Assembly: GCA_003427395.1 (NCBI GenBank) | Contig: BFEA01000440.1 | Span: 1,096,887 to 1,120,786 of the forward strand | DNA length: 23,900 nucleotides | Direction: 5' to 3' | Source: Chara braunii | Lineage: Eukaryota > Streptophyta > Charophyceae > Charales > Characeae | In this document: positions 8,320 through 17,429 of the stretch, piece after piece | Numbering within the stretch: position 1 is the stretch's first letter | How the letters are laid out: each line of letters opens with the position of its first letter | Position numbers and translations under genes: made by a program | The notes under the pieces: generated by a model | Told to the model about the DNA's origin: nothing | Databases searched by the model: none | The model's input: the letters and a program-made list of their open reading frames with translations, nothing else

Positions 8320-8733
8320 ATGCTAGTCGACGGTGCTCTGAGAGAATTGTATAAATTTACTACAAAAGGGATATTTCCTTACAGGTATGAAGCTTGTTGG
8401 AGCTATCACTCTTGTGACTCAACCAACTGCAGAGTGCTGACTCACTCCTTAGAAGGAGGTATCTATGATATCCGCCCCTATGTCAAGGAAGGAGGCAACA
8501 TTAATGGTGAGGATTTTGATTGGTTATGGGAGATTGTGATCCAATTCATTTATGATGAAAAGACAGATTTGATCAAGCAAAAGAGGAAAGTGGAATGGGG
8601 TATAATGCCAGTAACATACAAGACTGTTCCAATCCCTCCTATACCTGAAAGTTATTGTGATGGGACTAACTGACTGCCAATAATCAACATGGTATTGACA
8701 AGAGAGAAAAGAAGTGGTGGTCATGAGAGCTGA
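8320..8733 (+). pseudogene. Family I module A (first pre-gag module)
   Basis: ATG 8320 opens a 117-residue frame ended by TGA 8671. The same frame continues to 8733. It holds FPYRYEACWSY, GGIYDIRPYVKEGG, a helix with a Trp, the Pro-rich TVPIPPIPES, and DGTN immediately before the TGA. In module Z the equivalent residue after DGTS is Trp, and B, C and D also have Trp in that position. The TGA is therefore best read as a decayed TGG, and the residues after it (LPIINMVLTREK) belong to the module. It is nearest to module Z in the YD/HD-I/L-RPY core. Function unknown; no transmembrane or signal segment is visible. Confidence 0.6.
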
Positions 8734-9202
8734 AGAGATTTCAGCAGACAGACCAAGAATGTTAAATTTTGGCAGAGGTTCAGATCCAAGTCAAGAGATG
8801 GTTGAATGTCTCATAAGGTCGCTGAATACTCAAAGCAAGAGAGAGGCATTTCCGTATGAAGTTGACAGGTATGAGATGGTCGAGAGCGGATGGGAACATG
8901 AATGATTATATGTACTGACATTCTATTTCACAGACCTGGATGTGTATGACGTAAGAATTTATGTCTCAAAAGAAAGAAGTGGTGATGCAGTGTATGAGAG
9001 ATGTTGGGGATTTGCAGAAGAGGTAGTACTGAGAGAGAAAGAGAGGTTTGAGAGAGAGAACAAGTGCTTCACTGGATCTACACGATTTACTGCCTTCAAG
9101 GGATTTTCAGCTTCTCCCTTACCTGATATAAATTTATCAAAAGATGATTGGTTTGCGGTGATTGAGTTTGCCCAAAAAGTGAAAAGAGGTCAAAGAGTCT
9201 AA
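8723..9202 (+). pseudogene. Family I module B
   Basis: Frame from ATG 8723, interrupted once by TGA 8903 and otherwise open to TAA 9200. After a charged N-terminal stretch it follows the family pattern: RSLNTQSKREAFPYEVDRYE, LYVLTFYFTDLDVYDVRIYV, CWGFAEEVVLREKERFERE, a stretch ending SPLPDINLSKDDWFAVIEFA, and KVKRG. It is clearly a paralogue of module C, which reads S where B has the TGA (QDSLYVLT against EHE-stop-LYVLT). The frame differs from A (frame 1 to frame 2). The two small frames here are halves of one broken module. Confidence 0.65.
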
Positions 9203-9275
9203 TGAGTCGATGTTATGTACCCTTGAGGGAGAAATCTAAGCTCAGACTGACAAGAGGACATGAAGGGCTGTGTAG

Positions 9276-9695
9276 GGCCGATCAGACAAGTTGTTGAATT
9301 CTCTTAATTCTATAGCATGTAAGGTTGTAATTCCTTATGAAATCATAAGGTATCAAGCCATAAAGGGATCAGGACAAGAACAAGACAGTCTGTATGTTCT
9401 TACATGCTATTTTATTGATCTTGATGAATATGATATTGGGATTTATGTGCCGGAGCAAAAATTTGATGAAAGTAAAAAAGGTGCGTGTTGGCAACGAGCT
9501 TCGGATCTTGCGCATGATGAGAGAAAGAGATTAGAGCGGGAAGGAAGAAACTTCTCCTTTAGTACCTATGTCAGACCTTTTGTTGGGATACCATCACCGC
9601 CTGTTGAGGGACTCACGTTCCCAAGAGACAATTGGTATGCCATGTTAAAGTTTGCATGGAAAGTGAAGAGATCCCAAGAAGAATACTCTCAGTAG
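9276..9695 (+). CDS. Family I module C
   Basis: The best preserved module: open from just after TAG 9273 to TAG 9693, with no ATG at its beginning. Features in order: NSLNSIACKVVIPYEIIRY, SLYVLTCYFIDLDEYDIGIY, CWQRASDLAHDERKRLERE, SPPVEGLTFPRDNWYAMLKF, WKVKRSQEEY. It is about 135 residues long. Close to B over its whole length, so B and C arose by a local duplication. Lack of a start codon suggests that it was once part of a longer polyprotein with its neighbours. Function unknown. Confidence 0.65.
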   Translation, partial: GRSDKLLNSLNSIACKVVIPYEIIRYQAIKGSGQEQDSLYVLTCYFIDLDEYDIGIYVPEQKFDESKKGACWQRASDLAHDERKRLEREGRNFSFSTYVRPFVGIPSPPVEGLTFPRDNWYAMLKFAWKVKRSQEEYSQ

Positions 9696-10204
9696 TCAGT
9701 ATAACTACTGTGAAGGGTAGACTCTATGAGGTGATACGGTGTAATAATCCTTTTCTGATCCTAAGATATGAGACTTGTGAGAGAGGGCCCATAATATTTC
9801 ATATTCCAGTGGTCAAATTCCTGAGTACTGGCAGCCTGGACGTACGAATTTATGTACCAGCCGGCCTAGAAAAGGAAGATGACTGCTTGAAGTGTCAGAC
9901 AGGTGCTTACATTAGTCTCATAAGAACCAAAGAGTGGCTTGAAAAGTTAAAGAGAAAAGTAACCTGGGGGAAAGAAGTAAGACAATTTGAGAGGCTTTCT
10001 GAGTTCTCAATTGCTAAGGGATTTGAAGGCAAGAGAGATTGGATGCCTCTGTTGGAAGTCATTGCTGAGATTGGTAGTGCAAGAAAAAAAAATTCCACTG
10101 TGATGATAAAATCCCTACTCCTGAGTGCCTTTGAACACAAATTCGAGATTCCTGATTACGACCAACCTAAGATCTACCTTTCCGATATTGTTTATGATGT
10201 TTAA
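9692..10204 (+). CDS. Family I module D with a C-terminal extension
   Basis: Frame 2, taking over from the end of module C (frame 0) and open to TAA 10202. It has GRLYEVIR, SLDVRIYVPAGLEKEDD, a helix RTKEWLEKLKRKVTWG, then GKRDWMPLLEVIAEIGSARK, matching the Y-E-V/I-I-R, D-V-R-I-Y-V-P and D-W-x-x-x-x-E/F marks of B and C. It then adds about 45 residues ending YLSDIVYDV that no other module has. The part that overlaps module C (9632-9691) is a shadow. Two bases separate its stop from the next ATG. Confidence 0.55.
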   Translation, partial: VVSITTVKGRLYEVIRCNNPFLILRYETCERGPIIFHIPVVKFLSTGSLDVRIYVPAGLEKEDDCLKCQTGAYISLIRTKEWLEKLKRKVTWGKEVRQFERLSEFSIAKGFEGKRDWMPLLEVIAEIGSARKKNSTVMIKSLLLSAFEHKFEIPDYDQPKIYLSDIVYDV

Positions 10205-10206
10205 CA

Positions 10207-10497
10207 ATGCCCAGTTTGACTGAACAGCTGACACTAGGAGTTGTGTTGGAAGGTAGAGTAGTCAAGATAGAAGGGACTCTCCGGATCTCTGACAGAAGTC
10301 TTTCTACCCTGGATGAGCTTGAGTTTTTGCAGCCTTTCTTAGACCGCATGAGAGATTCTGCCTTGAGAGTTACCACTGACCAAATTGACATAAGCTATAT
10401 GTTAAAGGTAGTGAAAGTGGGGACTACTGAGAGAGTAATATATCACACTTTTCAGGAACGGGTCTCTCTTGCAAGAAGGATCAGCAATGGGTTGTAA
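10207..10497 (+). CDS. Family II module E
   Basis: ATG 10207, 96 residues, TAA 10495. Contains RVVKIEGTLRISDRSLS, LDELEFLQPFLDRMRDSALR, VTTDQIDISYMLKV, and FQERVSLARRISNGL. It is duplicated directly downstream: 10498-10767 repeats the order G-T-L/I, DRxLS, a helix ending R-x-x-A-L, V/I-T-T-x-x-I-D, E-R-x-x-L-A-R-R. I recognise no named domain. It is charged, probably alpha/beta, without membrane segments. Confidence 0.5.
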   Translation: MPSLTEQLTLGVVLEGRVVKIEGTLRISDRSLSTLDELEFLQPFLDRMRDSALRVTTDQIDISYMLKVVKVGTTERVIYHTFQERVSLARRISNGL

Positions 10498-10767
10498 ATG
10501 ATGCAATTTGATTATGAGATTATAGACCTGACTCGATATTTTATGATTCGGGGTACTATAAAAGGGTATGACAGAAGACTGAGTAGGGATGATAAGACAG
10601 AATTGATTGAAGATTACATTGGAAGGCTGAGAAGGATTGCACTGCCCTAGATCACTACCCAATCGATTATTGATTATACCCTATATGTACAGAACTTTCA
10701 AGGGGTAGAGCAGACAAAAGAAGAGAGGAACGAGCTTGTATCTCTTGCGAGAAGAGTGAGAGATTGA
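10498..10767 (+). pseudogene. Family II module F, tandem copy of E, one stop
   Basis: ATG 10498 follows the stop of E with no gap and in the same frame. The frame is broken by TAG 10648 and closes at TGA 10765, together about 89 residues. The first part reads FMIRGTIKGYDRRLSRDDKT and IGRLRRIALP; the part after the TAG reads ITTQSIIDYTLYV and ERNELVSLARRVRD. Both parts align in order with module E, so the TAG is a nonsense change within one module. Gag starts about 60 bases later in another frame. Confidence 0.5.
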
Positions 10768-10828
10768 AGGGCAGAGAAAAAAAAGGACAAGAGCCACAAA
10801 AAGAGAAGGGAATACTTTGGAAAATTTT

Positions 10829-11791
10829 ATGGTCAAGATGGTAGGGCGAGCAAGACCGAGTACATCTGCAGGGACCAATGAAGAGGCCTTGGTTGGGGTT
10901 ATATGGGAACTGGCCGAGAGAGTTGATACAATCAAAGGAGGGTCAGATATTGCGAGAGCAAAAATGTCAGATGGGAGGATTCTCTGCTTCAGAGGACCTC
11001 AAGTTAATGACTTTCTGGACGAGTATGAGTTATTTGGACTCAGTTATGGCTGGACAGATAAGCAACGGCTTAAGCACCTTCTATCTTATTGTGATACTGA
11101 CTCAAGACTGACAGTTCAGGAATTAATAGAAGGTGCTACTACTTGGGAAGAAGTCGAGGAGAGACTGAAAAAAGAGTTTGAGAAAGATTCAGTTCCGACT
11201 ACAACTAAGGATTTACTTAACATCAGAAAAGCTAAATATGACACTTTCAATGTTTTTCTTCAGACCTTCATCCGAACAGCAAGAAGAATTTCATATTTGG
11301 ACGAAGCTCAGAGATGCCATATATTTTTGACAAACTTTACTGACACTGAAAGGCAAGCAGTCCTTAATCAAGCTCAACAATATCCTCTCAGATGGGATGA
11401 AATGGTTGCAATCATAAGAATTGTACCTACGGTCTCCCATAAGAAATGGTCACTGGATCAGATCAGTACTTTGGCCAAGGATTGGGAGACTGAGAATATA
11501 ATGAATAGAGGAAGCAATCTAACTGCTGAGAATATTCTTCAAAAGGTGATGGCTAACTTTATGCCTGCAAGGCCTGCAACGCATGTTGTTGATGACAGGG
11601 GAAAGAAAAAGGTTGAAAGTGAGGAAGATGACGACGATGACGATGATAATGAGGGTTATGGAAGAATGGTGATGGAGGGAACACAGAGAGAAGAAAATAT
11701 GATGAGCGTCCGAAGAGGAGTTTCACTTGATACTATTGTGGTGAAAATTGACATACTACCACCTACTGCAAGCCACTTGAGGAGGATGTAA
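10829..11791 (+). CDS. gag: Gag capsid-like protein
   Basis: Structural protein of the particle. ATG 10829 (a second at 10838) gives about 320 residues, stop 11789. The middle holds the retrotransposon Gag pattern: FRGPQVNDFLDEYELFGLSY, a stretch DKQRLKHLLSYC, TTWEEVEERLKKEF, FNVFLQTFIRTARR and LTNFTDTERQAVLN, a helical capsid core of normal size. It is followed by a basic patch (GKKKV) and an acidic run of Glu/Asp at about 11620-11650, encoded by GAY repeats. The expected zinc knuckle is not in this frame but in frame 1 just downstream, so the last 30 or so residues here are out of frame and not native. The body is intact, unlike pol. Confidence 0.75.
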   Translation: MVKMVGRARPSTSAGTNEEALVGVIWELAERVDTIKGGSDIARAKMSDGRILCFRGPQVNDFLDEYELFGLSYGWTDKQRLKHLLSYCDTDSRLTVQELIEGATTWEEVEERLKKEFEKDSVPTTTKDLLNIRKAKYDTFNVFLQTFIRTARRISYLDEAQRCHIFLTNFTDTERQAVLNQAQQYPLRWDEMVAIIRIVPTVSHKKWSLDQISTLAKDWETENIMNRGSNLTAENILQKVMANFMPARPATHVVDDRGKKKVESEEDDDDDDDNEGYGRMVMEGTQREENMMSVRRGVSLDTIVVKIDILPPTASHLRRM

Positions 11792-12951
11792 GGAGTGGGG
11801 TGGCAAAAAAAGATGCAATGGGCCATGTCTGTGATAGCTCATGGAATAAGTTGGATCCCAGACATCCAAGAGGTATGAGACTTCTTCATCTTAAACATGA
11901 TGAAAAAATGAAGATTAAGAAGAAGAGAAAGGTCAATGTAAATGTTCATTTCCTCACTGGGGACTTGCCGAATGAACTGGTACAAAGGGCAGATGACCCT
12001 TATACCATGATTGAGTTGTCTCTACAGCCCTTAACATTGACAGAGTGTGAGCCTAGTGAAGCATCAACAAGTGAGTCTCCATTGGGAGGGAACCCGACTT
12101 TTCAGAATCCCTCTGGACTAGTAGAGTCCTCTTCCAATGAAATGACTCATTTTCTAGCAAATATGATGTCATTCTATGGTGATCTACCCCCAGAACTTAT
12201 CATGGAACCTAGTGTCAGGGTTGGTGAAGTAAGGAACCACCAAACCCGTATGACACCTCAAATGATAGAAGAAAAGAAAAGAAAGAAGGCTGATAAATCA
12301 CTTATCGACATCCTTGATGATCCTGAACCGGAACGTTCACAGGAAAAGAATGAACAGGGGAGAAAGATAAAATTTGTTCTCAAGAGTGATTTGGATGATG
12401 GGACAGTGATTTCTGATGTAATTGCTAAGATGTTGGAAGAAACGGAAGTGACACTGTCTTTCAAGGAAGCAATGACACTAGCACCCAAATTTAGAGAAGA
12501 GTTGAAAAGGTTGATTGAGAAGAAGAAAATGGAAGTTAATTATTTGGGGTCAGGCTTTCCCAACCAAGTGAATAGATCATTGCCAGGTTGTAAGATGAGA
12601 TTTGCAACTATGGGTTGTGGGCATCTTACAATTCGCATTAATCAAATGAAGATTCTAGCCCTAGTAGATTCTGAGACAGAGATGATACTTCTTTCACGAA
12701 GCATGATGGAACCATGTAATTTATCTATTGACAGACCTGCACAAAACGTACTAAGTAATATTGCAGAAGAGCTGTTCGTGGCAGGATTTATTGATAATTT
12801 GCCTATCAAGGTAGGGACAATGACTGTGGAGTTATTGGGTTTTGTAGTACCGGATCTAGATCATGACTGTATCTTGGGAACCCCATTCTTGCATAGGATG
12901 GAGGCGGTCAGATTTTTCAGTCATGAGGGGTCATCTTGGATCAGTCTATAG
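11653..12951 (+). pseudogene. Zinc knuckle and aspartic protease (frame 1)
   Basis: The frame after Gag, shifted by minus one. A C-x2-C-x4-H-x4-C zinc knuckle is legible at 11728-11769. The codon for its first Cys is TGA (11728), and a second TGA (11749) stands just before the His where Gly is usual. The longer part (from 11800) leads to an aspartic protease domain: ILALVDSETEMILLS with the catalytic Asp at 12667, and DCILGTPFLHRM as the C-terminal I-L-G motif. Retropepsins have D-S/T-G; here the Gly is Glu (GAG at 12673), which should disable the enzyme. About 280 residues before the protease are low-complexity, charged and unrecognised. Role when intact: RNA binding and polyprotein processing. 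Confidence 0.7.
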
Positions 12952-13208
12952 GATCCCGAGACTGCTCAAGAGCAGACCTTTATGGTCGGTACGAAAAATG
13001 ACTTCAAGCATCAACTATCTGCTAATTCAAACAGGAGGGAGGAATCTGCTGAAAGAGTTAGGAGACTAAAGGAGGAAGGAAAACGAGAAGCAAAAGAAGA
13101 GATTTAAGTGCGAATCAATCAAGTTTCGAAGATAATGAGAGCCCTTGGTAAGCTCGAGGATGAGGACGGGCAAATTGAAGCCTTCAAGAAAGATGTGGAA
13201 ACTGCTAA
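12952..13208 (+). pseudogene. Linker between protease and reverse transcriptase
   Basis: Frame 1 stays protein-like after the TAG at 12949 (charged, Lys/Glu-rich, with EESAERVRRLKEEGKREAKE), with one TAA at about 13105, and fades near 13210. From there frame 0 carries the continuing protein. Probably the connector of the Pol polyprotein; no catalytic motif is present. Confidence 0.45.
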
Positions 13209-15059
13209 TGGAGGGAAGATGAAATTAAGATTTGCATCGACTCACCTTTTTTTAGGAAAATAGTCACTGGGTCGAAAAAAAAATATAAACCCAAGGGGGT
13301 AAAGAAAAACCTAGTGGCAGTCTTAATAGCGAAAGATTATGATGAAGCATTGGAAAAGGAAAGACAAATTATAAAAGCATTGAGAGAGTCAGCAAAATTT
13401 GAGAATAGGGTCACCAGAGAAAGGTTAAACACAATGAAGATAGGCTCGGATCAGTTTATCCTGCCAAAAGAGAAAAAATATATCTTCAAGATGTCTCAGG
13501 AATTCTCTGGTGCTTTATCCTTTAACGATGAAGAGAGAGGGCGGTAAGACGTGGACATGATCAAGATGACCAAAATCTGGACGGTTGATCATGTTCCATG
13601 GAATGATAGACCAACCAAATATGCCCTGAAGGAAGAGGCAGAAGTTGTGAAGTATCTTGACAAAAAGATTGCATCTAATGTTGCTGAACCTGCTGATTGA
13701 CCATATGCTAACCACTTGTTTTGTTTCTGGAAACCAGGGGGCGGGCTAAGATGGGTACAAAATCTTCAGAAACTCATTTCTGTGACGGTACGTGATGCAG
13801 GTAGTCTTCCTAATGCTGATCTCCTCGCTGAATCCTTTGCTGGTCGATGTATTTATTCCCTAGTTGACCTGTATTCTGGCTATGATCAGTTCCCTATTGA
13901 TCCCACTAGCCGACCGATGACTGCCATGCACACGCCAAGGGGGCTTGTTCAGATGTGTGTGGTACCTCAGGGCTGGACTAATGGAGTGGCGGTGGTTCAA
14001 AGGGATATGATCAAAGTTATGGAGGATATTTCTCGTGAAATAACCAGTCCCTACATTGATGATAATCCTGTAAAAGGACCCTTGGTAAGAGATGAAACTT
14101 TGGCTGCAGGGGGAGTCAGAAAGTTTGTCTGGGAACATGCTGAAGGAGTAAAAATGGTCCTAGAAAGACTTCAAAAGTACAATCTGACTGCCAGTGGACC
14201 AAAGTCCCTTCTTTTCCAACCAGAAGTGATAATCTTGGGCTTCAGATGCTTCTCCAAGGGTAGGAGTCCAGATCCCAAGAAGACAGACAATATCTTGAAC
14301 TGGCCTCTGCCTCTCAAGAGAGTGACAAACGTCAGGAGCTTCTTGGGAGTCTGTGGATTCTGGAGGATTTTTATTCCTCATTTTGCTGCCCTTGCAGAAC
14401 CTCTGAGAGAAATGGTAAGACAAGGGACTAACTTAGCATGGAATGATAAAAGACAAGTTGCAGCAGAAACGTTGCAAGAAAAACTAAGAGATGGTGGAGT
14501 AGTATTGGGAGTACCCTATTATGATGATGAGAAGACAAGACCTTTCATCATTGAGGCTGATGGAGGACCAGTGGCTCTGGGTGGAGTGCTTATACAGAAA
14601 GATGAAAATGAAAGAGAAATGCCCCTAAGGTTTGAAAGCAGAACCCTCAATTCTACTGAAAGAGGCTACACCCAATTCAGGAAAGAGTTACTGTCAATCA
14701 TCCATAGCCTCAGGTGCTTCAGGCACTACGTCTCGGGAAGGAGATTCGTCATGAGGACTGATGCATCTACTGTGATTGGTGTCATTAAAAAGCATCAACA
14801 GATAGATCCAACGGTCAGCAGATGGATCGCCTTCATCTGGACATATGATTTTAAACTGGAAAAGATCCCCACTGAGAAGAACAGAACGGATGGCCTAAGC
14901 CGGATTGAGTGGCGAGAAGAAGAAGATGATGTGAATGGAAGAATTGAAGAATCTGCCTATGTTGATAATTTTCTTAATGAAAAGGATGATGAGGATTATG
15001 AGGCACCATGCTCCTACAAGTGGAGTCTGTGGCCGGAAGAGAGAGATGGTTGGGGATAA
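13209..15059 (+). pseudogene. pol: Reverse transcriptase and RNase H, three in-frame stops
   Basis: Copies the RNA genome into DNA in the cytoplasmic particle. One frame (0) runs through, with TAA 13545 and TGA 13698 before the RT core and TAA 15057 at the end. The N-terminal part (from 13236) has CIDSPFFRKIVTGSKKKY. RT motifs: FWKPGGGLRWVQNL; motif A SLVDLYSGYDQFPI (Asp near 13866); motif B region MHTPRGLVQMCVVPQGWTN; catalytic YIDD at 14052-14063; then LGFRCFSKG and the thumb-like RSFLGVCGFWRIFIP. RNase H follows with acidic residues at EADGG, KELLSII, RTDAST and RTDGLS, the usual D-E-D-D order. Motif B has P-Q-G-W-T-N where many Ty3 relatives have P-F-G-L-x-N, which marks a separate lineage. 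The catalytic residues survive, but the stops make it inactive. Confidence 0.88.
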
Positions 15060-16553
15060 ATCCCAAGTGCATACGTTTATGAATCGATTCTTGGGAAAGA
15101 GGAAGAAGATGAACCGAACGATTGGTATGCCAGAGTTAATGCAGCGGCAGTGGCTGCTCATGAGATTGGAGAAAGTTCAGGTTCAAAGGAAGAAGAGGAC
15201 AGTGAAAAGAAGGAAGAAGAGGTATTTTTCTTCTTTGAAGAATATGATGAAAATTATCAAGAGATTGGTCGGAAAATGAAAAGGGAGCAGCTAAAAGAAT
15301 ATTATTGTAAAGATTCAAGGAAGAAATTCAGATTAAAGAGAGGACATCTCTTTGTGGATGGTAAGGGAGGCCTCCCTCCACTAAGAGTGGTCTGTAGTAG
15401 AGAGAGGCAGTTAGAGATAATCGCTGCTCTGCATGAGGGGGGTGCCGGTGGCCACAGGGCTGCAGAGGCAACCTACTCCAAGACTGTCAAACTCTACTTC
15501 TGGCCTTACATGAGAGACATGATTTTCATTTACTGTAAATCATGTGTCTTATGTCAGAAGAGATCTACCACAAGAATGATTGAGCCCCTGTTCCCTACGA
15601 TCTTGGTAGAGCCAGGTAGTAGAGTTCATTTGGATTTCATCACTGTGTCTCCAGGCAAGGGTGGGATGAGATACATACTAAACATGAGAGATAATTTATC
15701 TGGATACGTTAAGGCAAAAACTCTGAAAAGGAAGACAGCTGAGCAAGTGGCTGACTGGATAGAGGAAGTCTATCTCAGGTATCCCTTTATCAGAGAATTT
15801 GCCTCAGACAAAGGATCAGAATTCAGAAATGAGGTTGTCAGATGAATTACACTCAGATTGGGTGTTAGAATTCGGTATGTGACTACTTACCATCCTCAAG
15901 CGAATGCACCTGTTGAAAGAGACCTTAGAACCCTGAAAGATTTATTGGCCAAGTGGTGTGAAGGGAAACTCAGTAAGTGGTCAAAGGTGCTAAGGGTTGC
16001 CGTATATGCTGATAATATCACAGTCAAGAGACCCACCGGTTATGCACCTTTTACACTTTGGTATGGACGTTATGCTACGTTACCAATTGAAAGTATTGTC
16101 AAGACATGGTCAAGTCAAGAAAGTGACAGGGATTATTCTATTTCATAATTCCTTCAGATCAGAATGAGGCAGATATCTGAAGTTGATCAGACAGTGATGG
16201 ATGCAGCAGAGAGGATGGCATCCAACAGGCTATCAGATCAAGAAAGATGAAACAAGAAAAGGTATATAAGAAAAGAGAAATTGAAGATTGAAGATGTTGT
16301 TCTTCTGTTTGACATTTCTCTTGAGACACAATGGACTAAAAGATTGGAGCCCAAATAGTTTGGTTCTTACAGAATCACAGGAGAGGCAAAATGCAAGGTT
16401 TATGAGATATCAGAAATGGACGGATCCAGAGTTCACGACATGCTGTCAGGGTCAAAACTTCGTAAGTTTATCTTCAGAGATCCTGACTTGATCCCTACAA
16501 TGACTCCAAAGAGGAAAGAGGAGTCAACCATTCAAGTAAGAGAACTGTCATAG
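15060..16553 (+). pseudogene. pol: Integrase, four internal stops
   Basis: Inserts the DNA copy into the chromosome. It continues frame 0 after TAA 15057. An acidic linker (Glu-rich, to about 15260) precedes the HHCC zinc domain: H-x6-H in LHEGGAGGH and, 29 residues on, C-x2-C in SCVLCQK. The catalytic core has the first Asp in VHLDFI, the second in FASDKGSEF and the Glu in QANAPVERD. Counting the TGA at 15843 as one residue, the last two are separated by 35 residues, the exact D,D35E spacing. Further stops: TAA 16146, TGA 16248, TAG 16356, then TAG 16551 as the likely natural end. The C-terminal part reads KLKIEDVVLLFDI and FGSYRI; relatives normally have Trp or another aromatic at the TAG before FGSYRI. 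No chromodomain is seen. Confidence 0.88.
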
Positions 16554-16936
16554 AGGACTGAGAAAGAGTACAGTAAGACACTGAGACAGTGAGGCTCAGT
16601 TATCAGCAGACAATGATCATTCTTGCATAGTCAATTCAACATTTCAGTTTCGGTATTTTAGTTTCAGTACTTCATTTTCAGCTTCCCGGTTTCAATATTA
16701 CAGTTTCTCAGCAAGTCATTTCATTATCTATTTCAGCAAGCAACTAAGTTAATGAGACTATATCTTTGATGCAGTGCTGCAGTCGTTCCATGAGTGTCAA
16801 GTCCTGAGAGTGGGGCGTAACTGTGAGTACAGTTCTGGGAGCATTGACACAGTGTCAAGATCTGAGAAACTCATGGCTGTGACACATCAAATGATATAAG
16901 CAGTATTACTCTTATCATGAAAGAAAAGCATGATGG

Positions 16937-17097
16937 GCATAAAGAAGTTCAGTTCTACCTGGACGAAAGTTATCAGCAGAAGGACTTTGTGTCTCTGATT
17001 AAGTTGTCCATCCAAGAGATTCAGACGAAGGCAGGCATAAAAAAGTTCAGCTTTACTTGACCGAGGATGGTCAGTAGAGGGACTTCGTGCCTCTTGG
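16937..17097 (+). repeat. Duplicated segment, period 98 bp, with traces of coding
   Basis: Two copies (16937-16998 and 17035-17097). Each, in its own frame, reads HK-E/K-VQ-F/L-YL followed by E, Q and a DFV-x-L end; the second copy has a stop and is in a different frame. Differences at third positions suggest that the duplicate was once translated. No family is recognised. Confidence 0.5.
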
Positions 17098-17120
17098 CTA
17101 AGGGTCTGTCTTCACTCAGA

Positions 17121-17340
17121 TGGGGGAAGGGACCTCTCTGAGATCAGAGTTTCAGTATTTCCTTGAGACTGGCAGGATGTCTCTTGGAAAAAGAAATCCC
17201 ATTTGAGGGAAGAGACCTCTCTGGGGTTAGCACTAAGTTTTTGCTTTTGACTGAAGGGAGGTCTCTTGCAAACTCTTAGTGTTCGCTAGTATGTTATTGT
17301 TCAGTGCCTCTTGAGACTGAAGGTACATCTCTTGGGAAAT
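17121..17340 (+). repeat. Imperfect repeats with GGGAAGRGACCTCTCT and RTCTCTTG, one strong hairpin
   Basis: GGGAAGRGACCTCTCT occurs twice, and GACTG followed by a TCTCTTG word three times. AAGAGACCTCTC at 17210-17221 and GGGAGGTCTCTT at 17256-17267 can pair over 12 positions with one mismatch, making a hairpin with a 34-base loop. Confidence 0.5.
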
Positions 17341-17429
17341 GTTTGTTCTGTTATAGGGCAAGGGCTGTCTGCTTGTGGGTTATGATATGCTTTTCTGACT
17401 GTATGTGTCTGGGGTTTTCTTCTCTAACC

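Noticed and set aside
8890-8945. Intron ending at TATTTCACAG in module B
   Set aside because: Module C has translated sequence aligned across the same place, so this is coding, with a stop at 8903.
11653-11720. Programmed minus-one slippery site
   Set aside because: No X-XXY-YYZ heptamer in the correct frame was found in the only window where both frames are open.
8671-16250. UGA read as Trp (altered genetic code)
   Set aside because: TAG and TAA also interrupt the frames, and some TGA codons fall at Cys or Gly positions. Simple decay explains it better.
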